Shown: piece by piece, positions 8,508-16,797 of the stretch
Position numbering within the stretch: position 1 is the first letter of the stretch
How the letters are laid out: each line of letters starts with the position of its first letter
Assembly: GCF_027947535.2 (NCBI RefSeq)
Contig: NZ_JAAGKO020000004.1
Coordinates: 124,001-188,000, forward strand
DNA length: 64,000 nt
Reading direction: 5' to 3'
DNA from: Streptantibioticus silvisoli
GTDB taxonomy: Bacteria > Actinomycetota > Actinomycetes > Streptomycetales > Streptomycetaceae
Program-made: the position numbers and the translations under genes
Notes under the pieces: model-generated
The model's input: only the letters and a program-made list of their open reading frames with translations
Database searches by the model: none
Told to the model about the DNA's origin: nothing

Positions 8508-9185
8508 TCATATCGGCACGGGGCCGGACGGGCCGGAGGGATCGGCGTGGCGGGAGGAGCCACCGTCGGGGAGCGGATCGCGAAGTGTCGCCTGTGCCCG
8601 CGCCGGCGGCTGTGCGAGCGCCCGCGTCAGTGCTTGTGCCGGTGCCTCCGGCGGCGCATCCGGAAGTACCTCCGACAACGCCTGCGTCAGGGCCCGTTCG
8701 GCCGGTCCGGTCAGGGGTTCGCGCAGGTCCAGCAGGTGCGGCAGTGCCTGCGGGCCGCTCCTCGCCAGCGTTCTGATCGCCTGTGGCGCCACGGGTTCCA
8801 GCGACGCCAGCCGGGTCAGGACGCTGCGGTCGTAGCCGTAGACCCGGCCGTCGAGCAGGGCCAGACCCAGCCAGACCGTTTCGCGGCGGGTGCCGCGCCG
8901 GGTCAGGTGGCGTGCCGCGTGTTCCAGCCGTTCCTCCGGCAACGCGCCGAGCGGCCGCAGCAGCCGTACGACGCCCTCGATCGCGCGGGGGCCGAAGCCC
9001 AGGATGCCGTCGGGAGCGGGGAGCGGTCCGGGGTGGTCGGCCGTCGACAGTACGCGGTGCAGTTCGGCCGCCGCTTCCGCCAGCAGTCGGGGGAGGTCGT
9101 TGGGGCGGTGCCGTGGCCGGTTCTTCCACGCTTCGGCGTCAGGCAGGGGTATATCGGCGGAAATCTTGCTGTTCCGCATGCGCAT
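8508..9185 (-). CDS. Hypothetical protein
   Basis: About 225 residues if started at ATG 9185 (an ATG two codons later, 9179, is equally possible; a GTG/ATG frame extends to 9404 but that part is unlike protein). The middle is helical and Leu/Ala/Arg-rich with HEAT-like features (for example LTRLASLEPVAPQAIRTLARSGPQALPHLLDL), suggesting a small helical-repeat fold. The last 25 residues are Ser/Gly/Pro-rich. No signal peptide or membrane segment is seen. It ends 84 bp before the P450 gene on the same strand and could be co-transcribed with it. I recognise no family. Confidence 0.6.
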   Translation of the reverse strand: MRMRNSKISADIPLPDAEAWKNRPRHRPNDLPRLLAEAAAELHRVLSTADHPGPLPAPDGILGFGPRAIEGVVRLLRPLGALPEERLEHAARHLTRRGTRRETVWLGLALLDGRVYGYDRSVLTRLASLEPVAPQAIRTLARSGPQALPHLLDLREPLTGPAERALTQALSEVLPDAPPEAPAQALTRALAQPPARAQATLRDPLPDGGSSRHADPSGPSGPVPI

Positions 9186-9466
9186 CGCGCGCGTGTAGTA
9201 GGGCTCGGCGCGGCGGGCCGGGGCCGCTTCGTCGCGGGTCACCGCAGGGGGATGGACTCGATTCCGTTCGTCATGCGCCGCATGCTGGCACCCGAGCCGG
9301 CGGCCCGGCAAAAGGATTTCCCTCCCAGGCGCGGGCCCGGGAAGAATGCCGGACACCCCACCGCGCCCCGGCGTGTTCGTGACGCGGGCACCCGGCCCCG
9401 CCACGCCGCGCCGCCAGCCATCGCCATCGCCCCGCGATCACCACCGCCACTCCGACAGGAGCCCCC

Positions 9467-9925
9467 GTGACCTCTTCGCTTCGACCGGCCGAGGTGGCGG
9501 ACCTGCCCTTCGTGCTGCGGTCCGAACGTTCGTACATGCAGACGATCGAACCCGCCAACGAGCAGCGCTGGACGGCGGCGATCGACCGTAATCTGGCGCT
9601 GTGGATCGACTGCCTGCCGCGCACCCTCGTGCTGGATGTCGACGGTGAAGCGGCCGGTTACCAGATGTGGCTGCCGACCGGCGACAGCGCGACGCTGGTC
9701 AGCATCCACGTTGTCGCGCGGCACCGCCGCCGGGGGTTCGGCCGCCTGCTGCTCGACGCCTACGCCGAGCAGGCCCGCGCGGCCGGCCACGTCGACCTGT
9801 GCCTCGGCGTCCACCGCGACAATCCGGCGGCGCCGATCTACGCCGCCGCCGGCTACGTCCACACCGGCGACGACGGGGACTACCGCATGATGGCGCTCGG
9901 CACCGCGGCCCGGTCGGCCGACTGA
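9467..9925 (+). CDS. GNAT family N-acetyltransferase
   Basis: A 152-residue GNAT-fold protein that would transfer an acetyl group from acetyl-CoA to an amine. The acetyl-CoA pyrophosphate loop is visible as RHRRRGFGRLLLDAY (about 84-98), preceded by the beta-4 strand ATLVSIHVVA. The C-terminal motif NPAAPIYAAAGY (about 123-134) is the usual motif B. The GTG start has AGGAG 7 nt upstream. It is divergent from the hypothetical gene at 9185. The substrate is unknown. Confidence 0.9.
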   Translation: MTSSLRPAEVADLPFVLRSERSYMQTIEPANEQRWTAAIDRNLALWIDCLPRTLVLDVDGEAAGYQMWLPTGDSATLVSIHVVARHRRRGFGRLLLDAYAEQARAAGHVDLCLGVHRDNPAAPIYAAAGYVHTGDDGDYRMMALGTAARSAD

Positions 9926-10048
9926 AGGCCGCGGCCCCCGCCGCCCCCGCCCCAGCACCCTCACTCCGCCGCCCGGCCCCCACCCCGCCGCCCGGCCCTC
10001 ACCCGCGCCCGGTCCGCCGCCCGGCCCCCGCCGTTCGCCGGTGCCGGA

Positions 10049-10075
10049 GGTTATCCACAGAGGCTGGGGATAACC
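10049..10075. promoter_or_regulatory. DnaA-box-like inverted repeat upstream of the YihY gene
   Basis: GGTTATCC and GGATAACC form an inverted repeat around an 11-nt centre, and the left half reads TTATCCACAG like a DnaA box. The element sits 87 bp before the YihY start and shares the TTATCCACAG..GGCTG..GGAT layout with 5233-5251. Confidence 0.55.
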
Positions 10076-10161
10076 GACCGGAAGCGGGGCATGCGGACCA
10101 CCGTTACGCTGCGGCGGGAGCAACCCGGTGCGGGGCTCGGCGAGGGAAGAAGGCGCGGGGC

Positions 10162-11088
10162 ATGGGTGGGGCGGGCGGACGCGAGGGACCGAAGAGCGGC
10201 TGGTGGGCCGCGGTGCGGCGGACGCCGCTGACCGCGTGGAACCAGGACGTGACGGACTGGGCCGCCGCGCTGACGTATTACGCGGTGCTGGCGCTGTTCC
10301 CGGTGCTGCTGGTGGTGCTGTCGGTGATCGGGCTGTCGATTCCGGCGGCCACGCCCGCGGTGATCGACCACCTGACGGACATCGTTCCCGCCGAGTCGCG
10401 GGGGCTGCTGCGGGACGCGCTGCGGCACACCGACGGCGGTTCGGCGTGGCTGCTGATCGCGTTCGGCGGGGTCAGCGGTATGTGGTCGGGGTCGAGCTAC
10501 CTGGCCGTCTTCCGGCGGGCGCTGCACGCGATGCACCAGGAGAGCGCGCACCGGCCGGTGTGGAAGACCGCGCCGCTGATCCTGCTGACCACGGTGACGA
10601 TCATCGTGATGCTGCTGGTGAGCAGCATCGCGCTGCTGGTCTCCGGGGACCTGGCGCACCGGCTGGGTGACGCGGTGGGCGTCGGCGGCGCGGCGCTGGC
10701 GGCGTGGGGGGTGCTGCGCTGGGTGGTGCTGCTGGCGGTCGCGGTGGTGCTGATCCTCCTGCTGTACCGCTCGGGCCCGGAACACGCGCGCGGCGTGCGG
10801 CGGATGGCGCCCGGCGGCGCGCTGGCGGTGCTGCTGCTGATGGCGGTGTCGTTCGGGTTCACCGAGTACGCCGCGCACGTCTCGACGTACCACCGCGTCT
10901 ACGGTTCGCTGGCCGGCCTCGTCGTCTTCCTCATCTGGCTGTGGCTGTCCAACCTGGCGCTGCTGCTCGGCGCGCTGTTCAACGTCGAGCTGGCCCGCTC
11001 GCCGGCCACCCGCGTACTCCCGTCGCCGGCCCGCTGGTTCCGGCGCGGGTCACCACGACCGCCCAGGCGCGGCGAGCTGACGGATTGA
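10162..11088 (+). CDS. YihY/virulence factor BrkB family membrane protein
   Basis: A 308-residue polytopic inner-membrane protein. The family signature is clear at the N-terminus (LTAWNQDVTDWAAALTYYAVLALFP), followed by about six hydrophobic helices and the GSLAGLVVFLIWLWLSNLALLLGA block near the C-terminus that is characteristic of YihY/BrkB proteins. These were once called ribonuclease BN, but that assignment is obsolete; the transported substrate or role is unknown. The ATG at 10162 follows GCGGGGC. A short basic tail ends the protein. Confidence 0.92.
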   Translation: MGGAGGREGPKSGWWAAVRRTPLTAWNQDVTDWAAALTYYAVLALFPVLLVVLSVIGLSIPAATPAVIDHLTDIVPAESRGLLRDALRHTDGGSAWLLIAFGGVSGMWSGSSYLAVFRRALHAMHQESAHRPVWKTAPLILLTTVTIIVMLLVSSIALLVSGDLAHRLGDAVGVGGAALAAWGVLRWVVLLAVAVVLILLLYRSGPEHARGVRRMAPGGALAVLLLMAVSFGFTEYAAHVSTYHRVYGSLAGLVVFLIWLWLSNLALLLGALFNVELARSPATRVLPSPARWFRRGSPRPPRRGELTD

Positions 11089-11176
11089 CCGGCTGATCGG
11101 CTGACCGGTTGACCGGCTGATCGACTGCGTGTCTGGCCGCTTGCCTGATGATCCGACCGCGCGGCTGACGTGGCGC

Positions 11177-11290
11177 CGTCTGCCACGTATCCGTTCAGTA
11201 CGTACTCGTCTGCCACGTATCCGTTCAGTACGTACTCGTCCGCCACGCACCCGTCCAGCACGTACCCGTCTGCCACGCACCCCGTTCAGC
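11177..11290 (+). repeat. 30-bp tandem array downstream of the YihY gene
   Basis: Four units begin at 11177, 11207, 11237 and 11267; the first two are identical over 30 bp (CGTCTGCCACGTATCCGTTC then AGTACGTACT). The unit is a multiple of three, and on the bottom strand it would read a ten-residue repeat, but no gene is supported. There are no spacers, so it is not a CRISPR. Confidence 0.85.
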
Positions 11291-11373
11291 CCGGACCCGC
11301 CCACCGCCTGTCCGGCTGACCGGCCGAAGCCGCACGCGGCGCCGTTGTCAGTGGTGGCTGCGAGGATGCGTGT

Positions 11374-12063
11374 ATGGAGGAGACACTGAGTCGACGGGAT
11401 GCCTCGGACGCGGTGAGCGGGCTGGGGTGGCGGTATCTGCTGGGCACGTTGCGCGCCTCGGTGGTGGTCGGGTCGATGGCCCGGGCGGCCTCGGTCGCGG
11501 CGGAGGCGGTCGCGGCGTGCGGCGCGGACGCGGACGGGCATCTGCGGGCCGACCTGCGGGCGGACCGGGTCGTCCTCACGCTCCAGACGCTGGACCGGGC
11601 GGCGCTGACCGCGCTCGACGTGGACCTCGCCCGGCGGATCTCGGACACCGTGCGGCAGGCCGGACTGCGCACGGAGCCGGAGACCGGCACGGGTGCGGCG
11701 CGGTCGGTCCAGCAACTGGAGATCGCGATCGACGCGCTCGACATCGCCGCGATCCGGCCGTTCTGGCGGGCCGTGACGGGGTACGTCGCCGAACCGGGCG
11801 CCGACGGTCCCCGGGACCCGCTCGTGGACCCGGTCGGGCAGGGGCCGGCGATCTGGTTCCAGCAGATGGACGCGCCGCGCCCGCAGCGCAACCGCGTCCA
11901 CTTCGACATATGCGTCCCGCACGACGAGGCGCCCCGGCGTCTCGCCGCCGCGCTCGCCGCCGGCGGCCGCCTGCTGGACGAGGAGGCCGCTCCCGCCTTC
12001 TGGGTGCTCGCCGACGCCGAGGGCAACGAGGCGTGCGTGACGACCTGGCAGGGCCGCGACTGA
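11374..12063 (+). CDS. Pterin-dehydratase-like / VOC (glyoxalase-like) fusion protein
   Basis: A 229-residue two-domain protein. Residues about 5-95 align with pterin-4a-carbinolamine dehydratase (PCD), ending in ALTALDVDLARRISDTV, but the catalytic HHP motif of PCD enzymes is absent (GHLRADL at that place). Residues about 110-228 form a VOC/glyoxalase-like module with ALDIAAIRPFWRAVTGY, WFQQMDAPRPQRNRVHFDICV and a final FWVLADAEGNEACVTTW. The VOC fold often binds a metal or small ligand. Dehydratase activity seems unlikely, so a binding or regulatory role is possible. The fusion is a recurring actinobacterial arrangement. It starts 84 bp after the 30-bp repeat array. Confidence 0.85.
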   Translation: MEETLSRRDASDAVSGLGWRYLLGTLRASVVVGSMARAASVAAEAVAACGADADGHLRADLRADRVVLTLQTLDRAALTALDVDLARRISDTVRQAGLRTEPETGTGAARSVQQLEIAIDALDIAAIRPFWRAVTGYVAEPGADGPRDPLVDPVGQGPAIWFQQMDAPRPQRNRVHFDICVPHDEAPRRLAAALAAGGRLLDEEAAPAFWVLADAEGNEACVTTWQGRD

Positions 12064-12271
12064 CCGCCCGCGTTGAGCCGTGATGCCCGCGTCGGGCCGT
12101 GATGCCCGCGTCGCGCTGCGGTGCCTGTGCCGGATCCCGATGCCACCGGCGACCCCCCGGCGGGAACGCCAGCGACGCCCCGGCGGGAACCCCGGCGAAC
12201 CCCCGGAGGGACTCCCGGCGTAGGTCCAACGGCCTATGGCGTGGCGGGACGTGTTCCGGCCTACTGGGGGG

Positions 12272-13057
12272 ATGGACGAGGCGGCGGTGGAGGCGTATCT
12301 CGCGCGGATCGGTGTGGGGCGGCCGGTGCGGACGGACGCGGTGGCGTTGGCGGAGCTGCACCGGCGGCACCAGATGGCGGTGCCGTTCGAGAACCTGAGC
12401 GTGCACCTGGGCGAGCCGGTGCGGCTGGAGGCCGGCGCGCTGGTGGAGAAGATCGTCGCGCGGCGGCGCGGCGGCTTCTGCTACGAGTTGAACGGCGCGT
12501 TCGCGGCGCTGCTGACCGCGCTCGGGTATCCGGTGACGTTGCTGGCCGGGCGGGTCCACGGCAAGGACGGGCGGCCGGGACCGCCGTTCGACCATCTGGC
12601 GCTGTCGGTGGAGGCGTCGGGGCGGCGGTGGCTGGCGGACGTGGGGTTCGGGCGGTTCGCGACGCACCCGCTGCTGCTGGACGAACGCGGTGAACAGGCG
12701 GACCCCGGCGGGGTGTTCGCGGTTTCCGAGGACGGCCGGGGAGATCTGCTGGTGACGCGGGACGGTGCGCCGGGTTACCTGCTGGAGCCGCGGGGCCGGG
12801 AGCTGGCGGACTTCCGGGTGGCGGCGTGGTGGCAGTGCACGTCGCCGGAGTCGGCGTTCACCAGGTCCCTGGTCTGCTCGCTGCTGACCGGCGACGGCCA
12901 CGTCACGCTCAGCGGCCGCCGGCTCGTCGTGACCGGCGCGGCCGGCCGCCGCGAGACCGAACTGCCCGACGACGCCGCCGTGCTGACCGCGTACCGCGAC
13001 CACTTCGGCATCGCCCTGGACCACGTACCGCGAGCGAGGGCGGACACCGCGCGCTGA
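12272..13057 (+). CDS. nat: Arylamine N-acetyltransferase (NAT)
   Basis: A 261-residue cytoplasmic enzyme that moves an acetyl group from acetyl-CoA to arylamines or hydrazines. The thiol-protease-like triad is intact: Cys70 in RRGGFCYELNG, His108 in PFDHLALSV and Asp123 in LADVGFG. With the start at 12272 these fall one residue from the numbering of the Salmonella enzyme (Cys69, His107, Asp122), which is why I prefer it to an ATG 12 codons earlier (12236). The ribosome site is a G-run touching the ATG, which is odd. NAT can also act in amide closure of ansamycins, but no such cluster is seen here. Confidence 0.93.
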   Translation: MDEAAVEAYLARIGVGRPVRTDAVALAELHRRHQMAVPFENLSVHLGEPVRLEAGALVEKIVARRRGGFCYELNGAFAALLTALGYPVTLLAGRVHGKDGRPGPPFDHLALSVEASGRRWLADVGFGRFATHPLLLDERGEQADPGGVFAVSEDGRGDLLVTRDGAPGYLLEPRGRELADFRVAAWWQCTSPESAFTRSLVCSLLTGDGHVTLSGRRLVVTGAAGRRETELPDDAAVLTAYRDHFGIALDHVPRARADTAR

Positions 13058-13173
13058 ACGCGGCCGGGCACCGCGCTGAACGCGGCCCGTTGCCGGACCC
13101 CCTGCACCGGCTCGCGTTGACCGGGCGGAACGCACAGCTGGTACCGGCCGGCGTTCGCACGGGCGGAACGCAC

Positions 13174-13206
13174 GGTGGCCCGGGAACCAGGGGTTCCCGG
13201 GCCACC
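13174..13206. terminator. Perfect 15-bp hairpin between convergent genes
   Basis: GGTGGCCCGGGAACC (13174-13188) pairs exactly with 13192-13206 around a 3-nt loop. It lies between the NAT gene (rightward) and the DUF11 gene (leftward) and can serve both. Confidence 0.85.
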
Positions 13207-13257
13207 GCCGGTCAGTCACCGGTGGGCGCGGTAACGCTCACCGGACTGGCGGGAGGA

Positions 13258-14706
13258 TCAACGGCCGCCGTGCAGGCGACGGTGGTGCCTGATCACGTGG
13301 TGCCTGATCACGTGGTGGCGCCGCGGGTGGTGCCGCCGCGGGTGGTGGCGGTGGTGCCGGTGGTGGTGACCCGGACGGCCGGGGTGGCCGGGACGGCCGC
13401 GGTCGGCGCGGATGGTCACCGCGCGGCTGGTCGAGGTGACCGTGCTGTCGGTCGGGGTGGTGGCGGTGGCCGTGCCCCGGTCGGTGATCCGGCCGCGCAC
13501 CCAGTCGGAGCGGGTGACGCGGTAGACGGCGGTGCAGTCCTCGGACGCGCCGGGGGCCAGGGTGGTCTCCGGGCAGGTGACCGTCGGGTTGCCGGGGCCG
13601 GAGTCCGTGACGTCCACGTTCGTCAGCGTCGAGGTGCCGGTGTTGGTGACGTGGAACGTGTAGCGGATCAGCTGGCCGACGCGGGAGAAGGTGCGTCGGT
13701 TCGCGTGCTTGACCACCCGGATCGAACCGCTTCCAGGGGTGCCGAGGGCCGGAATGGTGACCTCGTTACTGGTCGCCGTCACGGTGCTGTCGTCCGGCAG
13801 GGTGGCGGTGACCGTGGCGGTGTCGGTGATCTCGCCGGCTGTCACGTCCGCCGCGGTGGCGACGTACGTGGCGGTGCAGGTCTCTTCGGCTCCCGGTTCC
13901 AGGACGGCGTCCGGGCAGGTGACCGTCGGGTCGCCGGGGCCGGAGTCGGCCACGTCGATGTCGCTGAGCTCCTGGGCGCCGGTGTTGGTGACGATGTAGT
14001 TGTAGTGAATGGTCTCGCCGGCGGTGAACGAGGTCTCCACGGCCGACTTGTTGATCGACAACGAGGGGACCATCGGGGCCGCGCCGGCGCAGTCGGCGTG
14101 GCCGACGATGACGTTGGCGGCGCCCAGCGCGGGCAGCAGCACCAGGTGCAGCGCGTTGACGGACAGGGTGCCGTCAGGAGCGGTGGTCTGCTCGTTGAGC
14201 GTGATGGTGCCGATGCCGGGGACGCCCACCACCGTGTTGGGCGCGGCGGAGACCGGCAGGTTCAGGATCGGGACGCCCAGCACGCTCACCGAGCCGCTCG
14301 CGATGACGCCGGAGCCGGTCGCGCCGGCCGGCGTCGCGTTGCAGGTGGAGTTGACGCCGGTGAGGGCCAGCGAGCCGATGGTTCCGAGGTTGACACCGAG
14401 ATTTGCCACCGTCGCCGAGGCGTTGGAGTCGCCGGTGGTCGTGCTGCCTCCGGTGGTCGCGGTGAGAACCGCGGCGGTCGCGAACGGCCCCAGGTTCAGG
14501 CCGACCAGGGTGGTCGTGCCGCCCGGGGGGTACGCGGAGACCGGGGTGGGCGGGACCGCGACGATCCCTCCGATGGCGTCGGCCGACACCACGAAGGCGT
14601 TGGCCACCGGCGACGGGGCCGCGGTGGCCGGCGCGGCCAGGCACAGTGTGCCGACCAGGGACGACAGCACGGCAAGGCCGATGCCGCGCCTCAAGCGTGA
14701 ACTCAT
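13258..14706 (-). CDS. Secreted choice-of-anchor-P / DUF11 surface protein with His/Arg-rich tail
   Basis: A 482-residue exported protein. Residues 1-30 are a signal peptide cleaved near ATAA|PSP. Residues about 31-210 resemble the choice-of-anchor P domain (paired Cys 122 and 206). Two DUF11 beta-sandwich repeats follow at about 213-320 and 327-432, each with YxxxVTNTG, a DSGPGxPTVTCP loop and a disulfide-ready Cys pair. Residues 435-482 are extraordinary: 17 His and many Arg in HH/RR blocks (HHHRHHRHHPRRHH-type), with no membrane anchor after them. DUF11 modules are usually cell-surface stalks. The tail could bind metal or the anionic wall polymers. It is encoded partly by a 15-bp DNA repeat near 13285-13315. 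Confidence 0.85.
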   Translation of the reverse strand: MSSRLRRGIGLAVLSSLVGTLCLAAPATAAPSPVANAFVVSADAIGGIVAVPPTPVSAYPPGGTTTLVGLNLGPFATAAVLTATTGGSTTTGDSNASATVANLGVNLGTIGSLALTGVNSTCNATPAGATGSGVIASGSVSVLGVPILNLPVSAAPNTVVGVPGIGTITLNEQTTAPDGTLSVNALHLVLLPALGAANVIVGHADCAGAAPMVPSLSINKSAVETSFTAGETIHYNYIVTNTGAQELSDIDVADSGPGDPTVTCPDAVLEPGAEETCTATYVATAADVTAGEITDTATVTATLPDDSTVTATSNEVTIPALGTPGSGSIRVVKHANRRTFSRVGQLIRYTFHVTNTGTSTLTNVDVTDSGPGNPTVTCPETTLAPGASEDCTAVYRVTRSDWVRGRITDRGTATATTPTDSTVTSTSRAVTIRADRGRPGHPGRPGHHHRHHRHHPRRHHPRRHHVIRHHVIRHHRRLHGGR

Positions 14707-15638
14707 GAACGTTCCTCATTCGGGTGTGGTGCGGGTGACCGGGCCGGGTCCGTGTGACCGCCCGGCGGCGGTGGAACGGTGTCGTGCGCACTCCGAAACG
14801 GCGGCGCCCGTGGACGGGTGCCCTCGTTCGCACGAGCGCGTCGAAAGGAGCCCTCAGCGACAGCCGGCGCATCCGTTCCGCCACCGGAAAGCGCCCTCGG
14901 ACCGAGGTGCGGGACCGCTTTCGGGTGGCGGAAGGGCGAAGCGACGAGCTGTTGTGATGACCGGAGGACGTGATGACCGGGGGACGTAGTGACGCGGCGC
15001 TACGAAAGCGCTTTTATGCCGATCTGATTTGTTGCGATCATGATTGGCATATTCCACGGACCGTGACGATTTTCTGACCAGGTGTCACCGAGAACCGCTG
15101 AGGTGGCGCAAGGGTCCGTGCGCCGCTCGTGGGGCCACGCCGACTGAGGGGTGGTCCGCCGGGCGCCGACGGCTGGGGCCGCGGTGCGCCGATGGCCGGG
15201 CCGCAGGGCCTGCGGTTGACCGGCGGTGCCTACGGTTGACCTGCGGTGCCTACGGTCGGGCGGCGGCGGTGCGGACGATCGGGGTGCGGTGCCGATGACC
15301 GGATCGCGGTGCGTACGGCCGGGTTACGGCGCCGACGCGAGCGGCGCGGTGCTGGTCGCCGGGGCCGCCGCCCCGATCGACGTGCCGCCGAGGATTCCGC
15401 GGGTCACTGGGGCACCCGATCACCCGATCACCCGATCAGCGGACAGTGGGCGTGGAGCCTGACGCCTGACGGAGTGACGCGTGACGCGTGACGGCATGGC
15501 GGAGTGACGCGTGACGGCGTGACCGGGCGACTGTCGGCGGCACGGTGGCACGGCCGCACGGCCGCTACGGTCCCCACCCCCGCACCCCGGGCCCCCGCAC
15601 CCCCACCTCCGGAACGCCGCGCCCCGCATCTCCCCGCG
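14707..15638. other. Gene-free stretch with a large inverted repeat and an AT-rich promoter-like patch
   Basis: No frame is supported. The region holds an 18-bp inverted repeat (14876-14933), duplicated GATGACCGG-GGACGT words near 14957-14990, the palindrome AAAGCGCTTT at 15005-15014, and an AT-rich patch to about 15075. The bases next to 14706 should contain the DUF11 gene promoter. Confidence 0.45.
14876..14933. repeat. 18-bp inverted repeat (17/18 matching)
   Basis: TTCCGCCACCGGAAAGCG at 14876-14893 is the reverse complement, with one mismatch, of 14916-14933. The 22-nt centre contains a smaller hairpin, CCTCGG-A-CCGAGG. It could fold as a cruciform or RNA hairpin, or be the end of a decayed mobile element. 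Confidence 0.75.
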
Positions 15639-16595
15639 TCAGTGAAGCCGGGCGGTGACGATCGGTTCGCGGTCCAGCATGCCGGTGCGGGACATCTCCT
15701 CCGCGGCGTCGATCGCGCCTTCGGCCAGTCGGGCCAGGACGACGGCGACGGCCGGCGGCGTGGTGTCGCCGACGGCGCGGTGCAGCACCAGCGTCTCGAA
15801 GGCGCCCGGCACGGCGACCGGCGTCATCGTTAGGCCGGGCGTACGGGAGGCGACGGACCGCGGCAGGACCACCGCGCCCAGTCCGGCGGCCGTCATCGCC
15901 ACCACCGCCGACCAGTTGGCCGCCTCGTGCGCCAACGGAGCGCCCGGCAGGCCGTGTTCGGCGGCGAGGCGGTCGTAGGCGTGGGCGCGGGCGTGGCCCC
16001 GGGGCGCCCCGATCCACGGCACGGACGCCAACTCGGCCGCCGTGCACGGCACATGACCCCACGCGGTGGGTACGCCGACGCTGTACTCGTTGCGCATGAG
16101 GACCTTCAGCGCGTAGCCGGGCGGGGCGTCCGGGCGGTGGTCGTGGTCGGCGGTGGCCAGCAGGACGTCCAGCTCGCCGCGGTGCAGGGCGCGCAGTCCG
16201 TCGGCGTTGGAGACCTCGCGCAGGCACGGGCGCAGCGCGGGATGGCGTTCGGTGAGGGAGGGGATGACGCGGGCGACGAAGGTGGTCAGCACCGCGAGGA
16301 CAGCGCCGATGACGACCGGGCCGCCGGCCTCGGTGCCGGCGGTCAGGTCCTGTGCGGCCAGGGCGAGTTCGGCGGCGATGCGGCCGCCGCGTTCGGCCAG
16401 CGCGCGGCCGGTCGCGGTGAGGTCGGCACGCCCGCCGGTCCGGTCCAGCAGCGCGACGCCCGCCTCCCGCTCCAGCCGGCGCACCGCCTGGGAGACGGCC
16501 GAGGGGGTGATGCCCAGCAGCCGGGCCGCCGCCGCGATGCCGCCGGCCCGCTCGACGGTGTGCAGGACGACGAGCCGTCTCGGTTCCAGCTCCAC
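15639..16595 (-). CDS. LysR family transcriptional regulator
   Basis: A 318-residue LysR-type regulator from GTG 16595, which has GGAGG about 10 nt upstream; a longer frame to 16775 is rejected because its first 60 residues are unlike protein. The winged HTH occupies residues 1-60 (LVVLHTVERAGGIAAAARLLGITPSAVSQAVRRLEREAGVALLDR). The remaining 250 residues form the periplasmic-binding-protein-like effector domain. LysR proteins usually control a divergent neighbour, but upstream lies only the lipoprotein gene on the same strand, so the target is not evident. Confidence 0.92.
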   Translation of the reverse strand: MELEPRRLVVLHTVERAGGIAAAARLLGITPSAVSQAVRRLEREAGVALLDRTGGRADLTATGRALAERGGRIAAELALAAQDLTAGTEAGGPVVIGAVLAVLTTFVARVIPSLTERHPALRPCLREVSNADGLRALHRGELDVLLATADHDHRPDAPPGYALKVLMRNEYSVGVPTAWGHVPCTAAELASVPWIGAPRGHARAHAYDRLAAEHGLPGAPLAHEAANWSAVVAMTAAGLGAVVLPRSVASRTPGLTMTPVAVPGAFETLVLHRAVGDTTPPAVAVVLARLAEGAIDAAEEMSRTGMLDREPIVTARLH

Positions 16596-16797
16596 GCGGT
16601 CAACCCCTCCGCCGCTCTCAACTCCCGCCGAAACTACGGGAGTTCGGCGCCCGACCCCGGTCGCGCACCCCATCGTTGCCCCAGCCGGCGCCCGGGAGCC
16701 GCACCGCAACGGGAGCCGCACCGCGCCGAACCGAACCGGCGCCGAGCCGCACCGGCCCGCTCCGGTCCGCCCCACCCCGCCCCCGGAGGGCAGTCCA

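Noticed and set aside
6475-9129. An 884-codon open frame on the minus strand
   Set aside because: It overlaps the P450 gene in another frame and reads as Arg/Pro/Gly noise; a product of GC bias.
11177-11290. Possible CRISPR array (30-bp repeats)
   Set aside because: Units are in direct contact with no unique spacers, and no cas genes are present. The same holds for the 32-bp and 61-bp arrays.
12826-14700. A 624-codon open frame opposite the DUF11 gene
   Set aside because: It is antisense to a gene with signal peptide and recognisable domains, and its translation is Gly/Arg/Val-rich noise.
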